Shown here: positions 5,937-12,070 of the stretch, piece by piece
Numbering within the stretch: the first letter of the stretch is position 1
Layout of the letters: each line of letters begins with the position of its first letter
Assembly (NCBI GenBank): GCA_002405615.1
Contig: DHMD01000061.1
Location: 32,463 to 48,173 of the forward strand
Length of the DNA stretch: 15,711 nucleotides
Direction: 5' to 3'
Origin: Christensenella sp. UBA4651
GTDB lineage: Bacteria; Bacillota; Clostridia; Christensenellales; UBA1242
Made by a program: the position numbers and the translations under genes
The notes under the pieces: generated by a model
Seen by the model: the letters and a program-made list of their open reading frames with translations, nothing else
Databases searched by the model: none
What the model was told of the DNA's origin: nothing

Positions 5937-6638
5937 TTACGCCCACTTGATACCAGCGGTGGTGTAGTTGAGTACATTGTTCCAGTCTGATACCGAAATA
6001 GTTTGCCCCGAAGTCGTTGACCTATTTTTTGCAGTGATTACTACAATTCCTTGCATTTTTGCACCCATATTCGCAGAACTCAAAGTCTTGGTTAGGGGGT
6101 AAAAGTCGCTAATCATACTGGTAAAACTAGATTGATTTGAGGTAAACTCACGGGTAACACAAATCGCCGAATACTTGTATGCTGTGCCGCTAGAATTTTT
6201 GGGAACGCTACTAATTAGCGCTTTCTCTTGGTCAGTGTATAGGGTGGTACTTACCGTTGTCGCACCAGTCGCTGCTGGGATAGACGCTATTGTGCTGTTG
6301 GTCGTATAAACGATTGCAAACACACGCACCGTTACTGGGGTGGTAGAGGTCGCACCACTGGTTACCTTTACGTTGATATTTTTGAATGCTGGGGCAGCAA
6401 GTGTAGCATCATTGATTATGTATGTAGTAGGCGCCGCCTCGGTCGCAACTAGCCACTGATTGCTAGTGTTGATACCCTCAATATCTACGGTTACGCTATC
6501 CGCAAATGCTAGCGATACAGTCGCCTTTTTGCTATTGCTAAAAAATGCCAGCACGATAGTACTGATTACGGCAGCCACTAGCAAGAGAGTCAGTACGGAA
6601 AATACAATAATGGCTGGTAGATTTTTCATTCTACGCAA
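5937..6638 (-). CDS. Secreted protein with SipW-type signal segment (233 aa), substrate candidate E
   Basis: Same architecture as the plus-strand secreted proteins. It has a basic N-terminus (MRRMKN) and a hydrophobic segment of about residues 8-31 ending STIVLAFFS, with predicted cleavage after A31. VSLAFADSVTVDIEG follows, matching the FAGGVTLEA region of gene C in position. The body is Thr/Ser/Ala-rich with beta-type blocks (VTVRVFAIVYTTN, MQGIVVITAKN). The start is a TTG at 6638, eight bases after AAGGAGG (complement of 6647-6653). The ATG three codons later is 17 bases from that site and less likely. It has its own promoter and is convergent with gene D, so it is a separately controlled member. 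Specific function is unknown. Confidence 0.75.
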   Translation of the reverse strand: MRRMKNLPAIIVFSVLTLLLVAAVISTIVLAFFSNSKKATVSLAFADSVTVDIEGINTSNQWLVATEAAPTTYIINDATLAAPAFKNINVKVTSGATSTTPVTVRVFAIVYTTNSTIASIPAATGATTVSTTLYTDQEKALISSVPKNSSGTAYKYSAICVTREFTSNQSSFTSMISDFYPLTKTLSSANMGAKMQGIVVITAKNRSTTSGQTISVSDWNNVLNYTTAGIKWA

Positions 6639-6669
6639 TGTTGATTCCTCCTTGTATGCACTTTCAATT

Positions 6670-6699
6670 ATTGTACCACATTTTTATATTTTTTTGCAA
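6670..6699 (-). promoter_or_regulatory. Sigma-A promoter of secreted-protein gene E
   Basis: Minus strand: TTGCAA (complement of 6694-6699), 18-base A/T-rich spacer, TACAAT (complement of 6670-6675). Transcription would start near 6663, giving a short leader with the AAGGAGG site. Confidence 0.7.
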
Positions 6700-6808
6700 A
6701 CATTTTCAATCATTATTTTGCTTTTTTTGTTTAGGAAGAGTATGGCGTTAATCTTTATTGGGTTCATTAGCCCCCTCAAAAATAAATAAACAAAATTTGT
6801 CATAACTA

Positions 6809-6837
6809 TTGCAAAAATTTATAAATTATGCTATAAT
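6809..6837 (+). promoter_or_regulatory. Sigma-A promoter of the rpsF operon
   Basis: TTGCAA (6809-6814), 17-base spacer, TATAAT (6832-6837) with TG one base upstream (extended -10). A near-perfect promoter, as expected for ribosomal protein genes. Confidence 0.88.
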
Positions 6838-6844
6838 ACCAACA

Positions 6845-6886
6845 GATTACGAGATGTAATCCTTGACAGGAGAGTTTGTCCCTGTC
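6845..6886 (+). promoter_or_regulatory. Structured rpsF leader, possible S6:S18 autoregulatory site
   Basis: Two hairpins lie between the promoter and the ribosome-binding site: GATTAC/GTAATC (6845-6850 with 6856-6861) and GACAGG/CCTGTC (6865-6870 with 6881-6886). rpsF leaders in many bacteria bind the S6:S18 complex as feedback control (known). Position and compact structure fit, but I did not confirm the specific bulge and CCG elements of that motif. Confidence 0.4.
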
Positions 6887-6915
6887 CATTAGTCCAAAAG
6901 GAGGTCTTCCGATTT

Positions 6916-7197
6916 ATGAACAAGTATGAGATGTTGTACATCATTTCTATCTCTGCAGAAGAGGAGGCTCGTGAGGCAATTATCAAGAAATTTAGTGATA
7001 TGGTAGTTGCTGACGGCGGTGTCGTTGATTCTGTTGACAAGATTGGTGTCAAGAAATTCGCTTATCCTATCCAAGACAAGCGTGAGGGTTTCTATGTTTT
7101 GATGAACTTTACTGCTAACCCTGCACTTATCCGCAAGATGGAGGAGCAGATGGCTCTGACCGAATTTTTCGTTCGTAAGATGATTATTAAAAAATAG
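6916..7197 (+). CDS. rpsF: 30S ribosomal protein S6
   Basis: Structural protein of the small-subunit platform, where it pairs with S18 on the central domain of 16S rRNA. The 93-residue length and the features MNKYEMLYIIS at the start, the KKFAYPI block (about 46-52), REGFYVLMNF (57-66) and a C-terminal RKMIIKK are family-typical. There is no extended acidic C-terminal tail of the enterobacterial kind. AAAAGGAGG (6897-6905) lies upstream of the ATG. First gene of the conserved rpsF-ssb-rpsR operon, with a 20-base gap to the next gene. Confidence 0.96.
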   Translation: MNKYEMLYIISISAEEEAREAIIKKFSDMVVADGGVVDSVDKIGVKKFAYPIQDKREGFYVLMNFTANPALIRKMEEQMALTEFFVRKMIIKK

Positions 7198-7217
7198 TTT
7201 TATTGGAGCAAAAGACA

Positions 7218-7634
7218 ATGAACAAAGTGTTTTTGATTGGTAACTTGACTCGCGACCCTGAGTCTAGCACTACAACCAGTGGTATCGCTATGTGCCGTTT
7301 TAGCATTGCGGTCAACCGTAATTTTGCTAATGCTGATGGTGTGCGTGAGACCGATTTCTTTAACCTAACTGCGTGGAGAAATTTGGCTGAGAGATGTGGC
7401 AAGTATTTGCGTAAGGGTACAAAAGTTGCCGTTGTGGGCAGTTTGCAGAATCGTACTTATGAGGTCAATGGCGAGAAGCGTTATGCTACGGACATTATCC
7501 TAGACGATGTAGAGTTTTTGACTCCTCGTGGAGATAGTGCTAGCACACCTAGTGAGGGTGGCGCTGCCGAGCCAAAAGAGCCTGCCAAGGTTTCTGAATT
7601 AGAGCCTGTGGACGATACTGATTTGCCTTTCTAA
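7218..7634 (+). CDS. ssb: Single-stranded DNA-binding protein
   Basis: Binds and protects single-stranded DNA during replication, recombination and repair. The 138-residue chain has an N-terminal OB fold (about 1-107) with MNKVFLIGNLTRDPE at the start, then FSIAVNR, DFFNLTAWRNLAE and the GSLQNRTYEVNGEKRYAT strand pair. A flexible Ser/Glu/Pro-rich linker (about 108-130) leads to the acidic tip DDTDLPF, which docks partner proteins. The start at 7218 is chosen over an in-frame TTG at 7203, because that TTG lies inside the TGGAG ribosome-binding site and 7218 gives the canonical N-terminus. Its place between rpsF and rpsR marks it as the housekeeping SSB. Confidence 0.96.
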   Translation: MNKVFLIGNLTRDPESSTTTSGIAMCRFSIAVNRNFANADGVRETDFFNLTAWRNLAERCGKYLRKGTKVAVVGSLQNRTYEVNGEKRYATDIILDDVEFLTPRGDSASTPSEGGAAEPKEPAKVSELEPVDDTDLPF

Positions 7635-7667
7635 TCATTTAATTTTATTCTAAAAAGGAGATAAAAA

Positions 7668-8012
7668 ATGGCTGAAAACCAAGAAGTTGCTGAAGTAAAA
7701 GAAGTAAAGCAACAACCAGAGAAGGCTGAGGCAAAAGACGTTAAGCAAGAAAAGTTTGACCGTAAGCCTCGTGCTGAGGGTGAGGAGCGCCGCCGCCGTC
7801 CTCAACCACGCCGTAAGGTTTGTCAATTCTGTCAAGACAAAGTAACAGAGATTGACTACAAGGACGTTGCAAAACTTCGCCGTTTCGTTACTGAAAAGGG
7901 TAAGATTATTTCTCGCCGCCAAATGGGCACTTGTGCAAAGCACCAGAGAGAATTGACTACCGCTATCAAGCGTGCTAGATATATGGCTCTATTGCCTTAT
8001 TCTGCTGACTAA
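7668..8012 (+). CDS. rpsR: 30S ribosomal protein S18, zinc-finger form with N-terminal extension
   Basis: Small-subunit protein that partners S6. The S18 core occupies about residues 50-114 (IDYKDVAKLRRFVTEKGKI, RRQMGTCAKHQRELTTAIKR, RYMALLPY). C52, C55, C89 and H92 form a CxxC...CxxH set, the metal-binding ('C+') variant. The first 49 residues are a highly charged extension, Glu/Lys-rich and then Arg-rich, so the protein is 114 residues against about 75-80 in many bacteria. AAAAAGGAG lies upstream of the ATG. Last gene of its operon, followed by a strong terminator. Confidence 0.95.
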   Translation: MAENQEVAEVKEVKQQPEKAEAKDVKQEKFDRKPRAEGEERRRRPQPRRKVCQFCQDKVTEIDYKDVAKLRRFVTEKGKIISRRQMGTCAKHQRELTTAIKRARYMALLPYSAD

Positions 8013-8079
8013 TTTCAGTTTGCGAATATTATTCATTATTTTGCATATTTATTATAAAATAAATCAATTTAGCATTTAC

Positions 8080-8111
8080 AAAAGGCACTGCATTTTTGCA
8101 GTGCCTTTTTT
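8080..8111. terminator. Bidirectional intrinsic terminator, rpsR / gerC
   Basis: Perfect 13-bp stem AAAAGGCACTGCA (8080-8092), TTTT loop, TGCAGTGCCTTTT (8097-8109), then more T. Its A-run on the other flank makes it work for the convergent gerC gene as well. Confidence 0.93.
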
Positions 8112-8121
8112 GTTACGAAAT

Positions 8122-9405
8122 TTACTTTGTTGCCGAGGTAAGCGAGCCTATTCCGTAGGTATTAATTTTTGTCTTGACAAAGACCTCAATCTTTTGCATA
8201 TAGTCGTCTGGGTCGGGGAGAGTTTCGAGATATTTTTCCCATTCGGCAGAATTAGCAATCTTGAACGAACGGTAAAAATCGTATGCGTCAAAGCCATATC
8301 GTTTAGCAATCTGCATTGCGTCATCTACATCGCTCGCAATCCTCAATTGTATTGCGTCCGCAATAGCTGCATTGTTGTAATTTCCCGCATGTGGCAGTTT
8401 GCCGCTTGCTTCCTCTATCATCTCGGTACGCAGTTTCAATTCAATATCAAAATAAATGCACGGTGTGTTATTCACAAACTTATATTCGCCGTGGATACTC
8501 TTGTCAGTAACCGTAAACCCTATCGTTGCGTCATCAAAATTTTGGTCAGTAATATGCGTGAGTGTAACGGGGTGGTCGTTTAACCCCTCGTCCAGCCAAC
8601 TGAATTTCACTCGCTCCTCATTTGTGAGGACTACTGCGAGTTTCCCTCGCTTGAAGATGGAAATTTCGCCCTTGTTCTCTATTTGGTCGGGTGAGGCGGT
8701 TTGCTCCTCGGTTGAGCCGCCCGCACTTGGCTCAGCTGACGATTCGCCACCACCGCCGCTGCCTCCGCTCGAACCACCGCCACCGCTTGAGCCTACATTT
8801 TCCTCACGAATATTTAGACAACTCATTATGCTCGTCCCGTGAGGGCTAAGGTAGTTGTGGTAGAAACTCCGCAAATTCGCCTCGTCAGTCGCTAGATACT
8901 GGTCGTTGTAGCGGACTATCGTCTGAATATTGTCGATTTCGTTTGAGTTGATGTCAGATGAAAGTTTGATTAGGTCTTTTGCCTTGCCTTTGGTATGTAC
9001 GAGCAAGGTATTATTTCCTGCATTGTTACCTCGTACGAGATAGTCCAGAGTTTCCGCCAAATTCTGTTGGCTCGCTTCGTAGCCGATTAGCACAAAGCAG
9101 CAGTGGGCTAGGCGAACCTTTTTGCCAATTTGGTAGTCCATTTGGGTAAATGCGTCCAGTAGGTTGCTCCCTTCCGATGTTACGAGGGACAGATTTGGTG
9201 CGTACTGACCGCCCGCTTGTGGAATGACTATTTGAGCAGTCAACATAATTCCGTCAGGCAGTTTTTCCCCAGTGTCAATGGCGAGCCCTGTGCATATCGC
9301 TCGGACGATGGACTGATTCGGCAAGTTTATTTGGCTCGGGGCAAGAATTAGCAAAAAAATCACGACCGCAAAAAGCACTATTTTGTTGAAGATTTGTTTT
9401 GACAT
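8122..9405 (-). CDS. gerC: Ger(x)C-family spore germination protein, no lipobox, Gly/Ser linker
   Basis: C subunit of a germinant receptor in the inner spore membrane; GerC proteins are normally lipoproteins on the outer face. The 427-residue chain starts with a hydrophobic segment (about 7-23). The family block AICTGLAIDTGEKLPDGIML (36-55) follows, then KKVRLAHCCFVLIG (95-108). The C-terminal GerC domain lies at about 246-415 and includes the long helix ADAIQLRIASDVDDAMQIAK and KYLETLPDPDDY. Two oddities are visible. The usual LxGC lipobox cysteine is missing (the sequence reads LILAPSQINL). A roughly 30-residue Gly/Ser-rich run (205-236) separates the two domains. The start at 9405 has AAGGAGG upstream, inside the end of gerB (28-base overlap). 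The in-frame ATG at 9438 is less likely. Confidence 0.88.
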   Translation of the reverse strand: MSKQIFNKIVLFAVVIFLLILAPSQINLPNQSIVRAICTGLAIDTGEKLPDGIMLTAQIVIPQAGGQYAPNLSLVTSEGSNLLDAFTQMDYQIGKKVRLAHCCFVLIGYEASQQNLAETLDYLVRGNNAGNNTLLVHTKGKAKDLIKLSSDINSNEIDNIQTIVRYNDQYLATDEANLRSFYHNYLSPHGTSIMSCLNIREENVGSSGGGGSSGGSGGGGESSAEPSAGGSTEEQTASPDQIENKGEISIFKRGKLAVVLTNEERVKFSWLDEGLNDHPVTLTHITDQNFDDATIGFTVTDKSIHGEYKFVNNTPCIYFDIELKLRTEMIEEASGKLPHAGNYNNAAIADAIQLRIASDVDDAMQIAKRYGFDAYDFYRSFKIANSAEWEKYLETLPDPDDYMQKIEVFVKTKINTYGIGSLTSATK

Positions 9406-10475
9406 TTTTGCCTCCTTTTTATACTCAAACTTGCACACAAAATCATAATTAATAGCATTAACCCGCCTGTGATGTAACTTAGGTAAGACGTGATGAGCAT
9501 TTGGCTATCTGATAGACTGAAATTGATTACTGCAGCCAAGCAAAATTGTATTATGAGCGTCCCGATTATCGGCCAAAAACTCGACTGCGTATGCACAATC
9601 CATTTTGACGCTTGCCCGAGGCAATACAGTAGTATGCTGGCGGAGCAAAATAGTTTGGTAATGTCTATCATCATACTTAGCCAGTTCAATCGCTGCAAAT
9701 CGAGTATGTATGGGTCGTATTGCGTATAGTCGCTGATTGCAAACGTGCTCAAAATTGTGCTGTACCCAAATATGTCATAGAAAACGAAGCAAAATAGCAG
9801 GATAAACGCAAAAAGTCCGACATTTGACCACGCCGTTTTGGCGACAAAGTGCGGTTTGATTTTGACTTTCCCTACAAAAAAGAGTAGGGGAAGTGCGTTG
9901 CCGAAGTAAAACAGATTTTCACTCAACCCCCTTATGCTAGGCAATATCCCATCATCAAAATATGGCAACATTGCTCCCCATGACGCAAACTCGATATTTG
10001 ACACCAATGCGATGACTAGCCCTATAACGATTACGGGGAATAGAATTTCAAAGGTTCGTCCCATCGTTCTACACCCCTTAAAACTGATATATCCAACGAC
10101 AAAAAAGGTCGAAAGAGTGTAGATTACGGGGTTAAAATCATCGTAGAGATAGTCCTTAAAAAAGGTAAAAACTTCTATCAACACAAATATAAACTTGGTG
10201 ATTATGAATGCATACAATATAAAAATTATTATGTAGGCGAGGACGGAGCCAAGCCGTTTTTTGAGGAGGGATAGGAGGTTGCAGTCTGGGTTGCGTGCTA
10301 TAACTAGGCTAACGAGAATTATTATACCAAGTTCGACAATCGAACCGAACAAAATCGAGAAAATCGCATCATTTTGCGCTGTCGAAAAAATGCTAATCGG
10401 CATTGTCATCAGTTTGGATGTGGTTACCAAAAATAGGCTGATGAGGATAAATTGCCTAGTCGTTAGTTCGGTCAT
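9378..10475 (-). CDS. gerB: GerAB-family spore germination permease
   Basis: Membrane B subunit of the germinant receptor, related to amino-acid/polyamine/cation transporters and thought to form the ligand-binding and ion-conducting part. The 365-residue protein is almost wholly hydrophobic, with about ten membrane segments. It begins MTELTTRQFILISLFLV, typical of this family (the 'ISxxQ' start region). Further features are a conserved-looking GRTFEILFPVIVIGLVIAL block (about 144-162) and a basic tail (KRRQKCQNK). GGAGG seven bases before the ATG defines the start. The gene overlaps gerA by 20 bases and gerC by 28, indicating translational coupling. Confidence 0.92.
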   Translation of the reverse strand: MTELTTRQFILISLFLVTTSKLMTMPISIFSTAQNDAIFSILFGSIVELGIIILVSLVIARNPDCNLLSLLKKRLGSVLAYIIIFILYAFIITKFIFVLIEVFTFFKDYLYDDFNPVIYTLSTFFVVGYISFKGCRTMGRTFEILFPVIVIGLVIALVSNIEFASWGAMLPYFDDGILPSIRGLSENLFYFGNALPLLFFVGKVKIKPHFVAKTAWSNVGLFAFILLFCFVFYDIFGYSTILSTFAISDYTQYDPYILDLQRLNWLSMMIDITKLFCSASILLYCLGQASKWIVHTQSSFWPIIGTLIIQFCLAAVINFSLSDSQMLITSYLSYITGGLMLLIMILCASLSIKRRQKCQNKSSTK

Positions 10476-11907
10476 TTCCTTGCCTCCATTTGTTTATATT
10501 TTTGATAGATTTTGGACGAGTCCGCATTTCGGTCATATTTTCACGCCGCAGGCCGTCCTTTGTATCGCTATTGATTTTCGGCGCAAAAGGAGCGAGGTAA
10601 GGCGACCCGTAACTATCCATATTCGCTAGATACGCTATCAAGAAAAGTCCGCCCAGCACTATGCCCAAAACTCCCATAAAACCGCCTATTATCGTGAAAA
10701 CTAGACGCAAAAATGAGGTTTGATTGCTGAGTTCGGGTAGGGTATAACTCATCACGCCTGTTAGTGCGACAATTAGTACCGCAGGTGGCGAAATCAGCCC
10801 CGCTTTTACCGCCGTGTCGCCCAAAATCAATGCACCTACGATAGACAATGCCAACCCCATATACCTAGGCATTCGCAAGGACGCCTCATACAGAATTTCA
10901 AAGAGAAAAATGATAAACAGCGTTTCTAGCAGCGGCGGAATCGGAATCCCTTGGATGGAGTTCGTAATTGTGATTAGCAATTTTATCGGTATCGCCTTTG
11001 CGTGGTGGCAAAGTAGCGCCACATATAGCCCAGGCAGCATAATGGCGATTATCCCTGCACATAGCCTCAAATAGCGTAGAAATGTGGCTCGCCCCGGGTT
11101 GGTGTAGTAGTCGTTACTCGACTGCAAATCTTCTAATAATATGTATGGCAGCGTCAGCACAATCGGCGAACCATCGACCAGTATCGCCACCCTGCCTTCT
11201 AGTATTTTCGCCGCCGCCACATCGGGTTTTTCGGTTGACCCAATCTGTTTGAAAATATTATGTTTCCCAGTTTGCAGAAATTCCGCTAGATAGTTTGAGT
11301 CGACCACGCCGTCAATGTCAATCTTGCCTAACTTATCCTTGATAGCTTTTACAACATTCGGGTCGGCGGTGTCTTGTAGGTAAATTATCCGCACTTGGCT
11401 ATTAGTTTTTGTACCGATTACCATCTCATCGACTTTGAGTTTCGGGGTTTTGAGCCTTTTGCGAATTAGAGTCATATTGGTTACAAAGTCCTCGACAAAT
11501 CCCTCCCGAGGTCCTTTTACAACCGCACTGGTAGGCGGCTCGTTCGGCATTCGTATGACCCATTTTGCGCACTCGACAATTAGCGTTTTTTGGGAATTTG
11601 CAAATATTACCGCACAAAAGCCATTCAGCACATTTTCTGTCATCGAGTCAAAATCTTGCGCCTCCGATACCTGACTAAAAGAGATGATTTTTTGTTTCGC
11701 TATGTCTGCAATATCAGTGCTAGGCGACTCGGGTAGTTCTTGGAGCGGGGCAATCACGCTAGAAGTCAGCAACAATTGGTCGACAATGTTTGACAAAAAA
11801 ATTATAGCGATTTCTTGATTGTTTTTTGTCTTGAATTGCTTGATTTCTAGGTCGCTAGTTTGACTAAATTTTTCCTTTATTTTGGCTATTTGCTTTTCGA
11901 GTTCCAT
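10456..11907 (-). CDS. gerA: GerA-family spore germination protein (A subunit)
   Basis: A subunit of the germinant receptor, which helps start germination in response to small molecules. Of 483 residues, 1-275 form the soluble N-terminal domain with the family motifs GPREGF (132-137), NMTLIRKRLKTP (144-155) and EGRVAILVDGSP (237-248). The membrane domain (about 280-428) has PGLYVAL (292-298), EILYEASLRMP (337-347) and LGDTAVKAGLISPPAV (362-377). A charged C-terminal tail follows (445-483). All main motifs appear intact. AAGGGG lies upstream of ATG 11907. First gene of the minus-strand gerA-gerB-gerC operon. The ligand cannot be told from sequence. Confidence 0.95.
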   Translation of the reverse strand: MELEKQIAKIKEKFSQTSDLEIKQFKTKNNQEIAIIFLSNIVDQLLLTSSVIAPLQELPESPSTDIADIAKQKIISFSQVSEAQDFDSMTENVLNGFCAVIFANSQKTLIVECAKWVIRMPNEPPTSAVVKGPREGFVEDFVTNMTLIRKRLKTPKLKVDEMVIGTKTNSQVRIIYLQDTADPNVVKAIKDKLGKIDIDGVVDSNYLAEFLQTGKHNIFKQIGSTEKPDVAAAKILEGRVAILVDGSPIVLTLPYILLEDLQSSNDYYTNPGRATFLRYLRLCAGIIAIMLPGLYVALLCHHAKAIPIKLLITITNSIQGIPIPPLLETLFIIFLFEILYEASLRMPRYMGLALSIVGALILGDTAVKAGLISPPAVLIVALTGVMSYTLPELSNQTSFLRLVFTIIGGFMGVLGIVLGGLFLIAYLANMDSYGSPYLAPFAPKINSDTKDGLRRENMTEMRTRPKSIKNINKWRQGNDRTND

Positions 11908-11931
11908 TTCTGCACCCCTTTTTATTAGGTT

Positions 11932-11961
11932 TAGTGTGCTGAATAATCAAAATTTTTATAC
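11932..11961 (-). promoter_or_regulatory. Possible forespore (sigma-G/F-like) promoter of the ger operon
   Basis: Minus strand: GTATA (complement of 11957-11961), 18-base spacer, CACACTA (complement of 11932-11938), close to the GYATR / CATNNTA pattern of forespore promoters. Germination operons are normally under this control (known). The -10 differs from consensus by one base and the region is AT-rich, so chance is possible. Confidence 0.35.
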
Positions 11962-12000
11962 ACAGTAGCCAAAAAATAAAAGTTTTGTTTCGATTAATTA

Positions 12001-12029
12001 TTGACTTTATTGCGACAAAATATTATAAT
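12001..12029 (+). promoter_or_regulatory. Sigma-A promoter of alaS
   Basis: TTGACT (12001-12006), 17-base spacer, TATAAT (12024-12029). Transcription would start near 12036, 35 bases before the ATG. No T-box antiterminator sequence fits in so short a leader. Confidence 0.88.
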
Positions 12030-12070
12030 TATTAATATAAAGTTTTATTATTGAATTGAGGTTAGATTTT

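Noticed and set aside
1890..6638. Type IV pilin-like proteins
   Set aside because: The N-terminal segments lack the prepilin Gly and the conserved Glu at mature position 5; the shared pattern lies at the C-terminal end of the hydrophobic segment instead, as for SipW substrates.
7972..8583. 203-codon plus-strand frame after rpsR
   Set aside because: It starts within rpsR, crosses the terminator at 8080 and runs antisense through gerC; composition is non-coding.
8456..8842. Plus-strand reading frame with a proline-rich stretch
   Set aside because: It is the reverse of the Gly/Ser linker of gerC, lacks a ribosome-binding site and has no family resemblance.
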